Shown here in pieces: positions 22,710-34,629 of a DNA stretch of 64,000 bases (positions are counted from its first letter, which is position 1; the number at the start of each line of letters is the position of its first letter). The DNA comes from Channallabes apus (Eukaryota; Chordata; Actinopteri; Siluriformes; Clariidae). The stretch is taken from assembly GCA_030522415.1 (NCBI GenBank), contig CM060106.1, forward strand, positions 30,734,485 to 30,798,484. Reading direction: 5' to 3'. The notes under the pieces are model-generated. The model saw nothing but the letters and a program-made list of their open reading frames with translations, was not told the DNA's origin and did no database searches. The translations under genes and the position numbers were made by a program.

Positions 22710-24099
22710 CACCGCGTTCCAAATTATTATGCAATTTGGATGTAAGTGTCATAAACATGAAATGTTTAGTTTTTAAATTAAATTCATGGATGGTATTGTG
22801 TATAAAAACATTAGATATTTCATGAAAACTTAAGCGTGATCATCGTACTGTGAAGACATTTGTGGCTGATTCAGGGCACAGACAGGTTCGTGCAGATAAA
22901 GGCAGAATGAATATGGTTTCTGCAAGACAAATTCATCGGATTAAGAGAGCAGCTGCTGAAATGCCATTACAAAGCAGCAAACAGGTATTTGAAGCTGCTG
23001 GTCCCGCAATCCTCAAGGTGTAGGATCCTTTAGAGGCTTGCAGTTGTGCATAAACCTACTATTTGGCCACCCCTAATCAATGCTCACAAGCAGAAATGGT
23101 TGCAGTGGGCCCAGGCATACATGAAGGCAAGTTTTTAAACAGTCTTGTTTACTGATGAGTGTCGTGCAACCCTGGATGGTCCAGATGGATGGAGTAGTGG
23201 ATGGTTGGTGGATGGCCACCATGTCCCAACAAGGCTGCGAAGTCAACAAGGAGGTGCCAGAGTCATGTTTTGGGCCAGAATCATGGGGAGAGTGCTGATA
23301 GGCCCCTGTAGGGTCCCTGAAGGTGTGAAAATGACCAAAGTATATTGACCACTTTCTTCCATGGTACAAAAAGAAGAACCATGGCTTCCGCAGCAAAATC
23401 ATATTTATGCACGACAATGCACCATCTCATGCTGCAAAGAATACCTCTGTGTCATTGGCTGCTATGGGCATAAAACATGAGAAACTCATGGTGTGGCCAC
23501 CATCCTCCCCTGACCTCAACCCCAATGTGAACCTATCAGGGTGGGAGGCAGTTTGATTCAAAACAGCAGCTCTGGGAAGTTATTCTGACATCCCGCAAAG
23601 AAAGTCAAACAGAAACTGTCCCAAAAATTCACAAGTTCAATGGATGCAAGAATTGTGAAGGTGATAACAAAGAAGGGGTCCGATGTTTTTGATAGAAATA
23701 GTTTTTGATTTCTTTAAATATGACCTCCTAATTCTGCAAATTCAACAAAAGCCTATTTTCAGTTCTTTACAACCTATATAATGTTTTATGCATTTTCAGT
23801 TATTAATTTTTAAATAAATATTATCATTAGGAGGTTTGTTCATTCATTCATTCATTCATTTTCTATACCGCTTAATCCTGTGTTCAGGGTCGCGGGGGAC
23901 CTGGAGCCTATCCCAGGAGACTTCGGGCACTAGGCGGGGTACACCCTGGACAGGGTGCCAATCCATGAGGTTTGTTCAATAAAATTGAAATTATACCCTA
24001 ATAGTTGATGACTAGAAAATTATACTGACTGTCATTTGCATTTACTAATTATGAAAATCAGAGAAAGATATCATTTGTGTAATAATTTGGAACGCAGTG
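22710..24099 (+). mobile_element. Tc1-like element, degenerate, in hAT copy 2
   Basis: Ends caccgcgttccaaattatta and taataatttggaacgcagtg, with TA at 22708-22709 and 24100-24101. The plus strand carries a decayed transposase: HTH-region words GHRQVRADKGRMNMVSARQI near 22870, then the first catalytic region FTDECRATLDGPDGW near 23150 and MFWARIMG near 23265. Stops and frameshifts are frequent. A SINE fragment interrupts the 3' part. Confidence 0.88.
23843..23966 (-). mobile_element. SINE fragment, 5'-truncated, 12-bp target duplication
   Basis: Only the tail half of the tRNA-derived SINE is present, from the (CATT)n tail to ...cagggtgccaatccat. The perfect duplication gaggtttgttca lies at 23831-23842 and 23967-23978. 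5' truncation with a target duplication indicates aborted LINE-driven reverse transcription. Confidence 0.92.
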
Positions 24100-24243
24100 T
24101 ATAACCTGACAATGCAGCAAATAAAAGAACGGGCATAGACCAGTTTGTCCATTTCATCAGTACACGAGTATGAATTAACGGACTGTTACGCTGCAGCGAG
24201 CAACATTAAAAATAAAGCGGATGTATTGCCCTCTCTCAATATG

Positions 24244-25842
24244 CAGTGGTGTGAAAAACTATTTGCCCCCCTCCTGATTTCTTATTCTTTTGCATGTTTG
24301 TCACACAAAATGTTTCTGATCATCAAACACATTTAACTATTAGTCAAAGATAACACAAGTAAACACAAAATGCAGTTTTTAAATGAGGGGTTTTATTATT
24401 TACGGAGAAAAAAAATCCAAACCTACATGGCCCTGTGTGAAAAAGTAATTGCCCCCTGAACCTAATAACTGGTTGGGCCACCCTTAGCAGCAATAACTGC
24501 AATCAAGCGTTTGCGATAACTTGCAACGAGTCTTTTACAGCGCTCTGGAGGAATTTTGGCCCACTCATCTTTGCAGAATTGTTGTAATTCAGCTTTATTT
24601 GAGGGTTTTCTAGCATGAACCGCCTTTTTAAGGTCATGCCACAACATCTCAATAGGATTCAGGTCAGGACTTTGACTAGGCCACTCCAAAGTCTTCATTT
24701 TGTTTTTCTTCAGCCATTCAGAGGTGGATTTGCTGGTGTGTTTTGGGTCATTGTCCTGCTGCAGCACCCAAGATCGCTTCAGTTTGAGTTGACGAACAGA
24801 TGGCCGGACATTCTCCTTCAGGATTTTTTGGTAGACAGTAGAATTCATGGTTCCATCTATCACAGCAAGCCTTCCAGGTCCTGAAGCAGCAAAACAACCC
24901 CAGACCATCACACTACCACCACCATATTTTACTGTTGGTATGATGTTCTTTTTCTGAAATGCTGTGTTACTTTTACGCCAGATGTAACGGGACACGCACC
25001 TTCCAAAAAGTTCAACTTTTGTCTCGTCGGTCCACAAGGTATTTTCCCAAAAGTCTTGGCAATCATTGAGATGTTTTTTTTAGCAAAATTGAGACGAGCC
25101 TTTCTTTTTGCTTAAAAGTGGTTTGCGCCTTGGAAATCTGCCATGCAGGCCGTTTTTGCCCAGTCTCTTTCTTATGGTGGAGTCGTGAACACTGACCTTA
25201 ATTGAGGCAAGTGAGGCCTGCAGTTCTTTGGATGTTGTCCTGGCGTCTTTTGTGGCGTCTCGGATGAGTTGTCTCTGCGATCTTGGGGTAATCCTGGGAA
25301 GGTTCACCACTGTTCCATGTTTTTGCCATTTGTGGATAATGGCTCTCACTGTGGTTCGCTGGAGTCCCAAAGCTTTAGAAATGGCTTTATAACCTTTAAC
25401 AGACTGATAGATCTCAATTACTTTTGTTCTCATTTGTTCCTGAATTTCTTTGGATGTTGGCATGATGTCTAGCTTTTGAGGTGCTTTTGGTCTACTTCTC
25501 TGTGTCAGGTAGCTCCTATTTAAGTGATTTCTTGATTGAAACAGGTGTGGCAGTAATCAGGCCTGGGGGTGACTACAGAAATTGAACTCAGGTGTGATAA
25601 ACCACAGTTAAGTTATTTTTTAACAAGGGGGGCAATCACTTTTTCACACAGGGCCATGTAGATTTGGAGTTTTTTTTCTCCCTTAATAACGTAAACCTTC
25701 ATTTAAAAACTGCATTTTGTGTTCAATTATGTTATCTTTGACTAATTGTTAACGGTTTTTGATGAGCAGAAACATTTAAGTGTGACAAACATGCAAAAGA
25801 ATAAGAAATCAGGAAGGGGGCAAATAGTTTTTCACACCACTG
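24244..25842 (-). mobile_element. Tc1 element copy A (Tc1 family with IR/DR ends)
   Basis: Long (~210 bp) terminal inverted repeats beginning cagtggtgtgaaaaactatt, each with an outer and inner direct repeat (...gtgtgaaaaagtaattgccc), as in Sleeping-Beauty-like Tc1s. TA follows at 25843-25844; the left TA is mutated to TG. The minus-strand transposase is in pieces. The helix-turn-helix part (25463-25080) is a 127-codon frame lacking six residues (SGRPTK, present in copy B) that include the GRPR-like motif. The DDE part (25037-24462) has [23 protein letters not shown] and LNPIEMLWHDLK. A small deletion near 25113 shifts frame between them. Inactive. Confidence 0.93.
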
Positions 25843-26144
25843 TAAATTAGACACCTTCACTTTTAATTTACGGAGGGAGAGATATTGATCCTTTCTCGAT
25901 GCAGCGAATTTCTCTGAGCAAATTAACAATAATTTTAATGAATGAAAAGGAGGAAGAAGAAAAGGTGGAGCTGAATGTTACACGAAAATAAGAAAAAGCT
26001 TTAGAGGTAAATGCTGTGAAATGCTTCAAATGAACAGATTCTGCCTTTGGTGTGAAGGAAAGTTCCAGTTCCGCAGGCTCTGATTGCTCTAACATTACTG
26101 TCAGGGACAGCGAGGCTGGATCCAGCAGCTTACCACATCCCACA

Positions 26145-27140
26145 TCATATTACACTGGCTCATTATAGTTGAGATTAATTTTTAAAACCACATATTAGTA
26201 TAAAAATATAACACAAAAACATGAATTAAAAAGTATCACTGAACATATATTGGGTCATATTTGTAAAACAAAGAAACAAAGGAAAGAACAACAAGTTCAT
26301 TATTCAGTTATTCAGATCAGTGTAAAGTTAGTATGATTTTGAAAGTGCTATAACTCCACCTGGCACAGTTTCATCCTAGTGGAACAATCTGACTACATTT
26401 GCAGTGCCATGGAAAAGTATTTGCCCCATTCTGATTGTATTTCTTTGCGCATTTGTCACACTTGTATGGGTGGAATTTCACCTAAACACTTTATGAGGAA
26501 AAGACAAATTAGACTTTTTGTTTGTGAGCTATAATGAACATTTGGCAGGGGGTATCATCGTGATGCAGTGTAAGATATATCACTCATCAGTTTAAGCTGC
26601 AAGTGCAGCAGGTCAGTGATGATGAACCAGTGCCTGCTGATGATGACCAACACGTCTCCCCTGATCTACCAGAGCCAAGTGAAAAGAATCACAATCAAAC
26701 TGAACAGGTAAGCTGGAATAAAATCAGTAGCAGCATTAACTCGTGCTAGTAATTATTATGGTAGTCAATATTCATTCAAAATAACGTTTCTCAGCCTTAT
26801 TTCAAATTAATATTGACTACCATAATAATTAAAATAAGTACTAGCATGAGTTAATGCGGCTACTGATTTTATTTCAGCTTACCTGTTCAGTTTTATTGCC
26901 ATTCTTTGTAAAATATTGTCTTTATAGATTTATATGTTGTTTGTCTTGATGTTCTTTCCTTTGTTTCTTTGTTTTACTAATATTACCCAATATATGTTCA
27001 GTGATACTTCAAATAATATGTTTAAATAGCATTGATTTCCGTATTGTGTTATATTTTTATACTTGTAACTGGTGTTAAAAATTTATCTCTACATTAATGA
27101 GCCAATGTATTATGATGTGGGCTGCTGTGGGCCAGAAAGT
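26145..27140. repeat. Foldback with central hairpin inside hAT copy 2
   Basis: Outer arms at about 26147-26300 and 26947-27125 are inverted copies containing ccaatatatgttcagtgata and gagccaatgtattatgatgt. Between them lies a second hairpin (26697-26893) with arms beginning ctgaacaggtaagctg. The same two-tier arrangement occurs in copy 1 (1735-1890 against 2885-3065, with the hairpin at 2278-2491). Confidence 0.8.
26600..26708 (+). pseudogene. hAT transposase exon fragment ending in a splice donor
   Basis: Open frame of acidic residues: DDEPVPADDDQHVSPDLPEP then SEKNHNQTEQ, ending exactly at CAG|GTAAGC (26708/26709). An acidic N-terminal linker before a spliced catalytic exon is plausible for a fish hAT transposase. 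The catalytic exon is absent here. The exon 5' end is not defined. Copy 1 preserves the same frame but not the donor. Confidence 0.5.
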
Positions 27141-27650
27141 CCAGGGCCACTTTTTGGTCCCAGTCCGCTCCTGCCACTGGCATCCAACAAAGGTCTTCGG
27201 CCATGTCCCTTACGCACAGAGATCTCTCTAGTTTCTCTGAATCTTTTGATGATGTAATGCACTGTACATGAAGAGATTTGCAAAGCTTCTGCAATTTGAC
27301 TTTGTTTTTAAAGAATTCCACAATCGTTTTAAACACATCTTTACTTCTGAGAAACTCTGTCTATAAGACATCTCTTTTATAGCTAATCATGTTACAGACC
27401 TGATGCTCGATGTTCTCCCAACTGAATTTATTTAAATTTTCTTGCTTTTTCAGCCTATCCCAACTATTTTGAGACCTGTGGCAGGCATAAAATGTGGAAT
27501 GAGCCATTTAGTGAATAAAAGTGTAAAATTTCAGTTCTCTATGTTCTATTGTTTATAAAATATTGGCTCATGTGATTTGAAAGTCTTTTAGTGTAGTATT
27601 TTATAAAAAAAATAAAATAAAAACTCCCAACTTTTCTGGAATTATGGTTG

Positions 27651-28170
27651 TAAAATTAAATCCAGATTTATTAACAATGAAGTGTGCTATTCATGTGGAT
27701 TGCAGTCACTAACTGACAATTTGTTGGATGAATGAATGTGGTTTTAGTTTTATAGAAAAGCTTATTTATTAATTCCTTATTTTCATTTTGTTTACAAAAA
27801 TGTGAAGAGATACCACACCATCTGGGGAATTCATGTTGTTGTCTTTTTTGTGTGCAACGGCACAAACTGTGCAATCAGTATGCAACATTTTTTTAAATAA
27901 CCTAATTTCTGAAACATAAGCAAGTATGTGGGAGTTAATGCTGAAGAAATTGCATATGTTCCACTACAATGTAAACCTATTAGACTGTAAAGTAATAATT
28001 TAGTACACTCTGTATCATTTTTTTGTGATCTATGTGATGCAAAACACAATTTATTATACTTGTCCCTAGATGATATTCAAGTAGTGGGTTGTTAATGCAT
28101 ACATTTGCATTTCTGTGTTGTTAAAAAATCTTAAGATCTGGACAGTTCCTCACGGTTGCTTGCTCATAAG
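27651..28170. other. Unassigned AT-rich sequence
   Basis: No gene or repeat boundary seen. Confidence 0.4.
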
Positions 28171-28617
28171 TAATGATTGTTCATACATTAAAAAAGGTTT
28201 ACATATTCCTAAAAAAATTACTTGCATTAATATCAACAGACAGAGTACTAGCAAGGTAGAGAGAAAATAGGAGGGCATACGTGTGAATTGTTAAAACGGT
28301 TTCTTCCTGTAACAATTCACCAATAACACTGGCAGGTTCGAATACTTTTACAGAATATTATTATTGCAGACTGACAGATGTGTTAAGAGAGAAGGTGCAC
28401 AAGTGACATAAGGCAAGCAACTAGCTTCAGTTATCTATAATTTTCAGTCGATGCCATAGTACAGCACAGTTAAGCACAGTTGAATCCTTGATTCTACTTG
28501 GTCACAAGGCATGGCCGCTATAATTCCAGTTGTATGTTTATTTTAAGGCAGTTGTTACCATTTCTATAGTGCCAGTTTGCCCAAGGTCTTGTAGGGCTGA
28601 TGCAGCACAACAACAAC

Positions 28618-28649
<32 letters not shown>

Positions 28650-29270
28650 CAATCATCTAAGGCTAATAGTAATAAAAGGCTAATATAAATAAAAAAGTGA
28701 TGTAAATGAACTGTTGTAGCTTTTTGTAAAAAGACATTTATTTAACATTAATGAAAGGAGCCAGCAGCATTCTATATTGTTAATATTAACAGTGTAACAG
28801 TTGTAAGTTTATTTGAAGGCACTTATTACCATTTCTATAGTACCAGTTTAATTCCCAAGGTCTTGTAGGGCTGATGCTACACAACAACAAAATCATCATC
28901 ATTATCATCATCATCATCACTATCATCTAAGGCTAATAATAAGAATAAAACTAAAAAGTAATATAATTGAACTGTTGCAGCGTTCTGTAAAAAGACATTT
29001 ATTCATCATTTATGCAAGCAGCCTAGTCCACATTTTTCAACATAATGACAAGTTCTTTTTTATTCAAGAATTGGGCAAGCCAGTTCATAGATAGCTATAA
29101 CTTAAGTGATACAGTATCACTTGTGTTGTGGATGTTCCAGAACGTTAAATGTTTACATATTCCTAAATAGAAAGTGTTTTGCATTAACAGCCAAATAATC
29201 AGCAAGGGGAGAGAAAATAAGAGGAAATAAGTGGGAAGTGTGAAAATGGTCCTTCTCCCTTAACATGTCC
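28171..29270. repeat. Local duplications with TCA-repeat blocks
   Basis: Block B (28540-28760) is repeated in direct orientation at about 28800-29020: taccatttctatagt, aaggtcttgtagggctgatg, a (TCA)n run, aaaaagacatttatt. Block A (28185-28310, gtttacatattcctaa ... agagaaaataggagg) has a weaker direct copy at about 29145-29260. Microsatellite (TCA)n lies at about 28618-28651 and 28893-28920. Confidence 0.75.
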
Positions 29271-29289
29271 AAGAATTAACTTAAATTCT

Positions 29290-30500
29290 TTTTTTTTTTA
29301 TGTTTTTATTGGTTTTCTTAAACATAATATACAAGTACAAAATCCAACAACAGCTAGTCTAATGTACTATTTACAACAAAAAAAATGTAATAATAATAAA
29401 AAATTAATAACTAAATAAAAAAAAAAAAAAAAAACACAACAATGGTGATTACTGAATAATAACCAGAGATAACACTGTAGAGCACAACAGATTAAGCATG
29501 TCACAATCTAAACATGAATCTATTATCAGTCATCCTTTGAAACCTCAGTCTGAATAAATTTCTCCCATATGTCCACATCTTTATAATTTTGATTCAATTT
29601 GGCAGTTTTTCATATGATACACTCTCAGTCATAAATTCAATCCACATTTTAATTGTAGGACATTGAATATCTTTCCAAACTTTAAGTATCAGTCGTATTG
29701 CTGTGACTGCACCCACTGTAATAAGAGAGAACTCCTTGTTTTTGATCTGTAAGATCTCTGATTTATCTCCCAACAAACATATCCTAGGTGATAATGGAAT
29801 GTCAAATCCCAAACATTCTCCTAAATATTTTAACACAGCTTTCCAAAAAGGTTGAATCTTTGAACATTCCCATAGAGCATGCATATATGTACCATTTTCT
29901 TCTTTACATTTCCAGCATTTTTTATCTTCCGTACAACCCATTCTAAAAAGTCTAACTGGTGTGTAATAATACCTATGTAATACCTTGTATTGAATAAATT
30001 TGCCTCTTGCTTCTTTTATATACTTTCCGCTGTTGGACAAAATTCTCTTCCAGGTGTCTTTATCTATGTCGCTATCGATGTCCCTCTGCCAAATCAGTCT
30101 TAGGTTTTCACAGTTATTGTCATCGATCCTTAAACAGAGTTGGTAAAATTTAGATGTTTTTTGGATAGGTCTTGGTAGTTCAAAGAAATTTTCTAAAACA
30201 TTTTAATTTTGATCCATGGGAACCTTTACCTTCAAACAGTGTCTAATTTGTAAATATTTCCAGAAATGATCACGGCCTTCTAACTTAAATTTTTCTTTCA
30301 AATTATTAAAAGACAAAAGCGTATTATTATTAAATAAATCCTTTAGTGTACGTATTCCGTTCCTAAACCACTGTCCCCAAAACAAGGGCTTTTTACCAAC
30401 TTTAATGTGAGGGTTATTCCATACTGAAGAGTAATGTTGACACCAGTAAGAAATACGACATTTTTTGTGGGCAATTTTCCACACCTCTCTAGAATGACGC
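29290..30500 (-). mobile_element. L1-type LINE, 5'-truncated, 16-bp target duplication
   Basis: The minus strand carries the L1 ORF2 C-terminal frames: 30502-30203 (CHWCQH-like region, GQWFRNGIRTLKDLF, FWKYLQIRHCL) and 30040-29594 (FIQYKVLHRYYYTPVRLFRM and the zinc-knuckle-like CWKC-x8-H-x4-C). A poly-A tail (poly-T on the plus strand) starts at 29290. The exact duplication aattaacttaaattct is at 29274-29289 and 30501-30516. Truncated well downstream of the RT catalytic core. Confidence 0.92.
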
Positions 30501-30871
30501 AATTAACTTAAATTCTGAAAGCGTATAGAATGTCCTGCAAGGACAAATTTGTAACAGAAAAAAACAACAGAAGGGAAAGATTTTTGCAGCTATTGTACAG
30601 TCAGGGTTGTAATTCCGATCAACATTTTCACTGAGTTCTGTATCACCGAAAAAGTGCCATAGTTAATATAGAAATGATACAGTACATCATGATTTGTTTA
30701 ACCTTTATGCTATTCTTTCATTATTCCAAAATCTGCACAGACTACTTAAAATATAACATTTTACAAAATCTTTTATTCTGTTTTGAAGTTTACTTTCATT
30801 TTAACCTTTGCAAGAACGTCCCAAATTAATGACTCCAGTCATGAAATAAGAGTAACATTACCCAACATATA

Positions 30872-32492
30872 CAGTGGTGTGAAAAAATATTTGCCCCCCT
30901 CCTGATTTCTTATTCTTTTGCATGTTTGTCACACAAAATGTTTCTGATCATCAAACACATTTAACTATTAGTCAAAGATAACACAAGTAAACACAAAATG
31001 CAGTTTTTAAATGAGGGGTTTTATTATTTAGGGAGAAAAAAAATCCAACCCTACATGGCCCTGTGTGAAAAAGTAATTGCCCCCTGAACCTAATAACTGG
31101 TTGGGCCACCCTTAGCAGCAATAACGGCAATCAAGCGTTTGCGATAACTTGCAACGAGTCTTTTACAGCGCTCTGGAGGAATTTTGGCCCACTCATCTTT
31201 GCAGAATTGTTGTAATTCAGCTTTATTTGAGGGTTTTCTAGCATGAACCACCTTTTTAAGGTCATGCCACAACATCTCAATAGGATTCAGGTCAGGACTT
31301 TGACTAGGCCACTCCAAAGTCTTCATTTTGTTTTTCTTCAGCCATTCAGAGGTGGATTTGCTGGTGTGTTTTGGGTCATTGTCCTGCTGCAGCACCCAAG
31401 ATCGCTTCAGCTTGAGTTGACGAACAGATGGCCGGACATTCTCCTTCAGGATTTCTTGGTAGACAGTAGAATTCATGGTTCCATCTATCACAGCAAGCCT
31501 TCCAGGTCCTGAAGCAGCAAAACAACCCCAGACCATCACACTACCACCACCATATTTTACTGTTGGTATGATGTTCTTTTTCTGAAATGCTGTGTTACTT
31601 TTACGCCAAATGTAACGGGACACGCACCTTCCAAAAAGTTCAACTTTTGTCTCATCGGTCCACAAGGTATTTTCCCAAAAGTCTTGGCAATCATTGAGAT
31701 GTTTTTTTAGCAAAATTGAGACGAGCCTTAATGTTCTTTTTGCTTAAAAGTGGTTTGCGCCTTGGAAATCTGCCATGCAGGCCGTTTTTGCCCAGTCTCT
31801 TTCTTATGGTGGAGTCGTGAACACTGACCTTAATTGAGGCAAGTGAGGCCTGCAGTTCTTTAGATGTTTTCCTGGGGTCTTTTGTGGCCTCTCGGATGAG
31901 TCGTCTCTGCGCTCTTGGGGTAATTTTGGTCGGCCGGCCACTCCTGGGAAGGTTCACCACTGTTCCATGTTTTTGCCATTTGTGGATAATGGCTCTCACT
32001 GTGGTTCACTGGAGTCCCAAAGCTTTAGAAATGGCTTTATAACCTTTACCAGACTGATAGATCTCAATTACTTTTGTTCTCATTTGTTCCTGAATTTCTT
32101 TGGATCTTGGCATGATGTCTAGCTTTTGAGGTGCTTTTGGTCTACTTCTCTGTGTCAGGTAGCTCCTATTTAAGTGATTTCTTGATTGAAACAGGTGTGG
32201 CAGTAATCAGGCCTGGGGGTGACTACAGAAATTGAACTCAGGTGTGATAAACCACAGTTAAGTTATTTTTTAACAAGGGGGGCAATCACTTTTTCACACA
32301 GGGCCATGTAGATTTGGAGTTTTTTTTCTCCCTTAATAACGTAAACCTTCATTTAAAAACTGCATTTTGTGTTCAATTATGTTATCTTTGACTAATAGTT
32401 AACGGTTTTTGATGAGCAGAAACATTTAAGTGTGACAAACATGCAAAAGAATAAGAAATCAGGAAGGGGGCAAATAGTTTTTCACACCACTG
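30872..32492 (-). mobile_element. Tc1 element copy B
   Basis: Same family as copy A, with TA at 30870-30871 and 32493-32494. It is 1621 bp with ~210-bp IR/DR ends. The transposase DDE half is a continuous 207-codon frame (31713-31090). The upstream frame (31999-31691) includes RSGRPTKITPRAQ, keeping the GRPR-like motif. A CGA-to-TGA change interrupts the first helix-turn-helix near 32009, and a frameshift near 31705 separates the two halves. It is the most intact of the three copies but still dead. Confidence 0.95.
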
Positions 32493-32494
32493 TA

Positions 32495-34463
32495 CATAAA
32501 CTGGTACCTCGATTAGCTAAACATTTGGACACATGACGTATCATTAAACGCAGATGTCTTACAAAATAAATATATTCATTTGATTTGGACGAGGGACATT
32601 CCAAGAGCGATGATATAGATCTTTAAATATATGTATTAGTCTGTGAGACACAGGTGTTCTAAAAATCTTTAATCGCATTAACTTTTCGCAGTCACCACCA
32701 TGGGTGAAAGTAGGTCAGTATAGTCCGAAGTACTGAGGAGAGAACAGCTGCCTTCATATACTACAACCCTCAGATCAGCTTGACCAATGACCATTCTCAG
32801 GAGATTCTGAAATACTCAGCACAGCTGGCAAAAAAAATCTATGCTGTTCACAGTCATTTTTCTCCATTCTCATGTGTGATGTAAGCATTAAATTAAGATA
32901 TAATTGAATGCCATAATTGCCTTCGCGACCGGGTATACAAAAACTGGATCCTAATCCGTTTTTAAGTTGTTATGTGCTTGCCTGAAATTGTAATAATTCA
33001 TTAAAAAAAAGCTAGTTTTTTTCTTTTATAACTAAGTACAAGAACTGACAAAGTTTTGAGTCATGTTCCTCATCTGCTGCTAAGCATCAATCATACTGGA
33101 ATCCTTTATTCGCTTCTTTATTCTCGGTCTTGACAGATAGCTACAGTCTGCTCTAAAGCTACACCGTGTTTTAATAGTAATGCAACAAGTTTGTCATATC
33201 AAGGGATTGAAATCATGCTGTTGCCATTGCTCATTCGTCACAGTAGGCTCCGGTTGCGAATAATTCCATGACAAAGAACATTAAGCTTGATAATGTTGTT
33301 TGTTCAATGGCTTTATGTAGCATGAGAGTTGAATTTTAGGATTTTTTAAACTTTTATCTGTTACTCCATCCGACTTAATGACAATCTGTAGGAACACTTC
33401 AAAACCTTGTTGAAAACTTTAGCCTTGTAAAATCGCTAGTCCATTACTTCATTTGAAGATGGATGTGAAATGTTATGGTGAGCTTTACCCGTGTAGAACA
33501 AGAAGGATTGAAGTCTGGTACAATCTTTAGGCATTGCTTTTATTGATAATTTTAATTGCTTTTGGCAGTATCACTGGTTTTTAACAAGATGGCATAGATC
33601 CAAGTGCTTTTGGATCTATCATGCTGTTTCCGTTCTTGACCATTGTATTATACAGAGGCATAAAAAGTGATGCATACAGTAGTGTGTATGCTACTCCTGC
33701 AGTTGCTGTTATTGATTCTTCTATTGAGTAACCAATTGCTGGTCTCAATCTCAGAGCTTCCATCAATTGTTTTTTCTTCCATATCCCATTTGCAGTTAGC
33801 TAAAGAAAAAAATTACAACCTCTGAACAATGCATATTAATGTTTGTGGTTTTATTACATACTCCACTAAAGAATATGTCTTTAGTTATTTCTCAGTGTAC
33901 TAAATTATGTCCCAAATCAGTGTCTTTATCTGAAGGTATAAGCATAGGCATGGGTATAATTAAAGCCTGATAATTGTTAAATTTATTTTTGTCTATGTCC
34001 AGTATATGAGGTCACCTTGAATATATATATATAATTTAAATTGCTAAATGCAGTGGATCTACTTGAACCATTACGAGAACTAGCTGGAGATGAATGCTAC
34101 AGTACATGTTGACCTTGCTCCAAGACATTTCCAGTTTGGCCAATTAACGGAGTTCCTGGGAGGCCAACCTTGTGAAGCAAGCAGTCCGAACATGGCTTTG
34201 GCGTACTGAGAACTTTCTACCTTGATGGTAACCAAGCACTTGTGAAATGCTGGGATAAGTGCATTGGTGTACTGTAGCAGGGGATTATATAGAGAAGTAA
34301 AGGGAGCTACAATGTTACTGTGTTACTGTGTTCTATTATTCTGTGCAACCAAAAGTCCTGGTTTGACTTAAACATCCCTCGTATTTTACTATTTCTGGTT
34401 TGGATTGAAACAAAAATGAACTAAAAGTTTAAACGTCTGTGTGGAATTCAGTGTGACTGTGAC
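32495..34463. other. Unassigned sequence, about 2 kb
   Basis: No convincing exon, RNA or transposon end was recognised. The only frame over 60 codons (33766-33581, minus) has no known motif. It may be unique intergenic DNA. Confidence 0.4.
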
Positions 34464-34629
34464 CAGTGCTGGGTCATCTCACCTATGTTTTCATTTTCTG
34501 CAAAGGAAAAGTACTCTAACGACTTACTTTTATCAGAAAGTAACACTGTAATGTAACTGATTACTTTTTAAAGACAGTAATTTTGTAATGTAATTAGTTA
34601 CTTTAAAAAGTAACACTCCCCCAACACTG
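34464..34629. mobile_element. hAT-type MITE, 166 bp
   Basis: Ends cagtgctggg and cccaacactg. The perfect 8-bp duplication actgtgac lies at 34456-34463 and 34630-34637. The interior has the agtaacac/gttacttt repeats known in fish MITEs of this kind. Confidence 0.92.

Larger units (their letters stand above)
22396..27173 (+). mobile_element. hAT transposon copy 2, with three nested insertions
   Basis: Ends cagtggcggactgg (22396) and ccagtccgctcctg (to 27173) form the terminal inverted repeat. The exact 8-bp duplication ccactggc flanks it at 22388-22395 and 27174-27181. Own sequence is 22396-22707, 24102-24241 and 25845-27173. Nested: a Tc1-like element (22710-24099, holding a SINE piece) and Tc1 copy A (24244-25842). 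It contains an internal foldback and a transposase exon fragment at about 26600-26708. Relatives: copy 1 at 1688-3490 and copy 3 at 36674-38719. Confidence 0.92.
20975..27650 (-). mobile_element. Outer DNA transposon (ISL2EU/IS4EU-like), split by nested insertions
   Basis: Terminal inverted repeats caaccagaattccagaaaag (20975) and cttttctggaattatggttg (to 27650), with TA on both sides consistent with a TA duplication. Its own sequence is 20975-22387 and 27182-27650. The minus strand holds scraps of a transposase-like frame near 22155-21967 (AGLKWRERFQRISAFGLKVS, DGMGVACMFWKALSMLKGIL). The family label comes from memory of fish elements ending in this motif and is tentative. It hosts the hAT at 22396 and an inverted-repeat insert at 21321. 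Confidence 0.65.

Noticed and set aside
24615..24884. Plus-strand 89-codon frames repeated at 24615, 31243 and 37381
   Set aside because: Antisense shadows of the Tc1 transposase.
28618..28651. Regularly spaced TCA repeats as a CRISPR-like array
   Set aside because: Simple trinucleotide microsatellite with no unique spacers, in a vertebrate genome.
33581..33766. 61-codon minus-strand frame as host exon
   Set aside because: No motif and no flanking splice signals that stand out.
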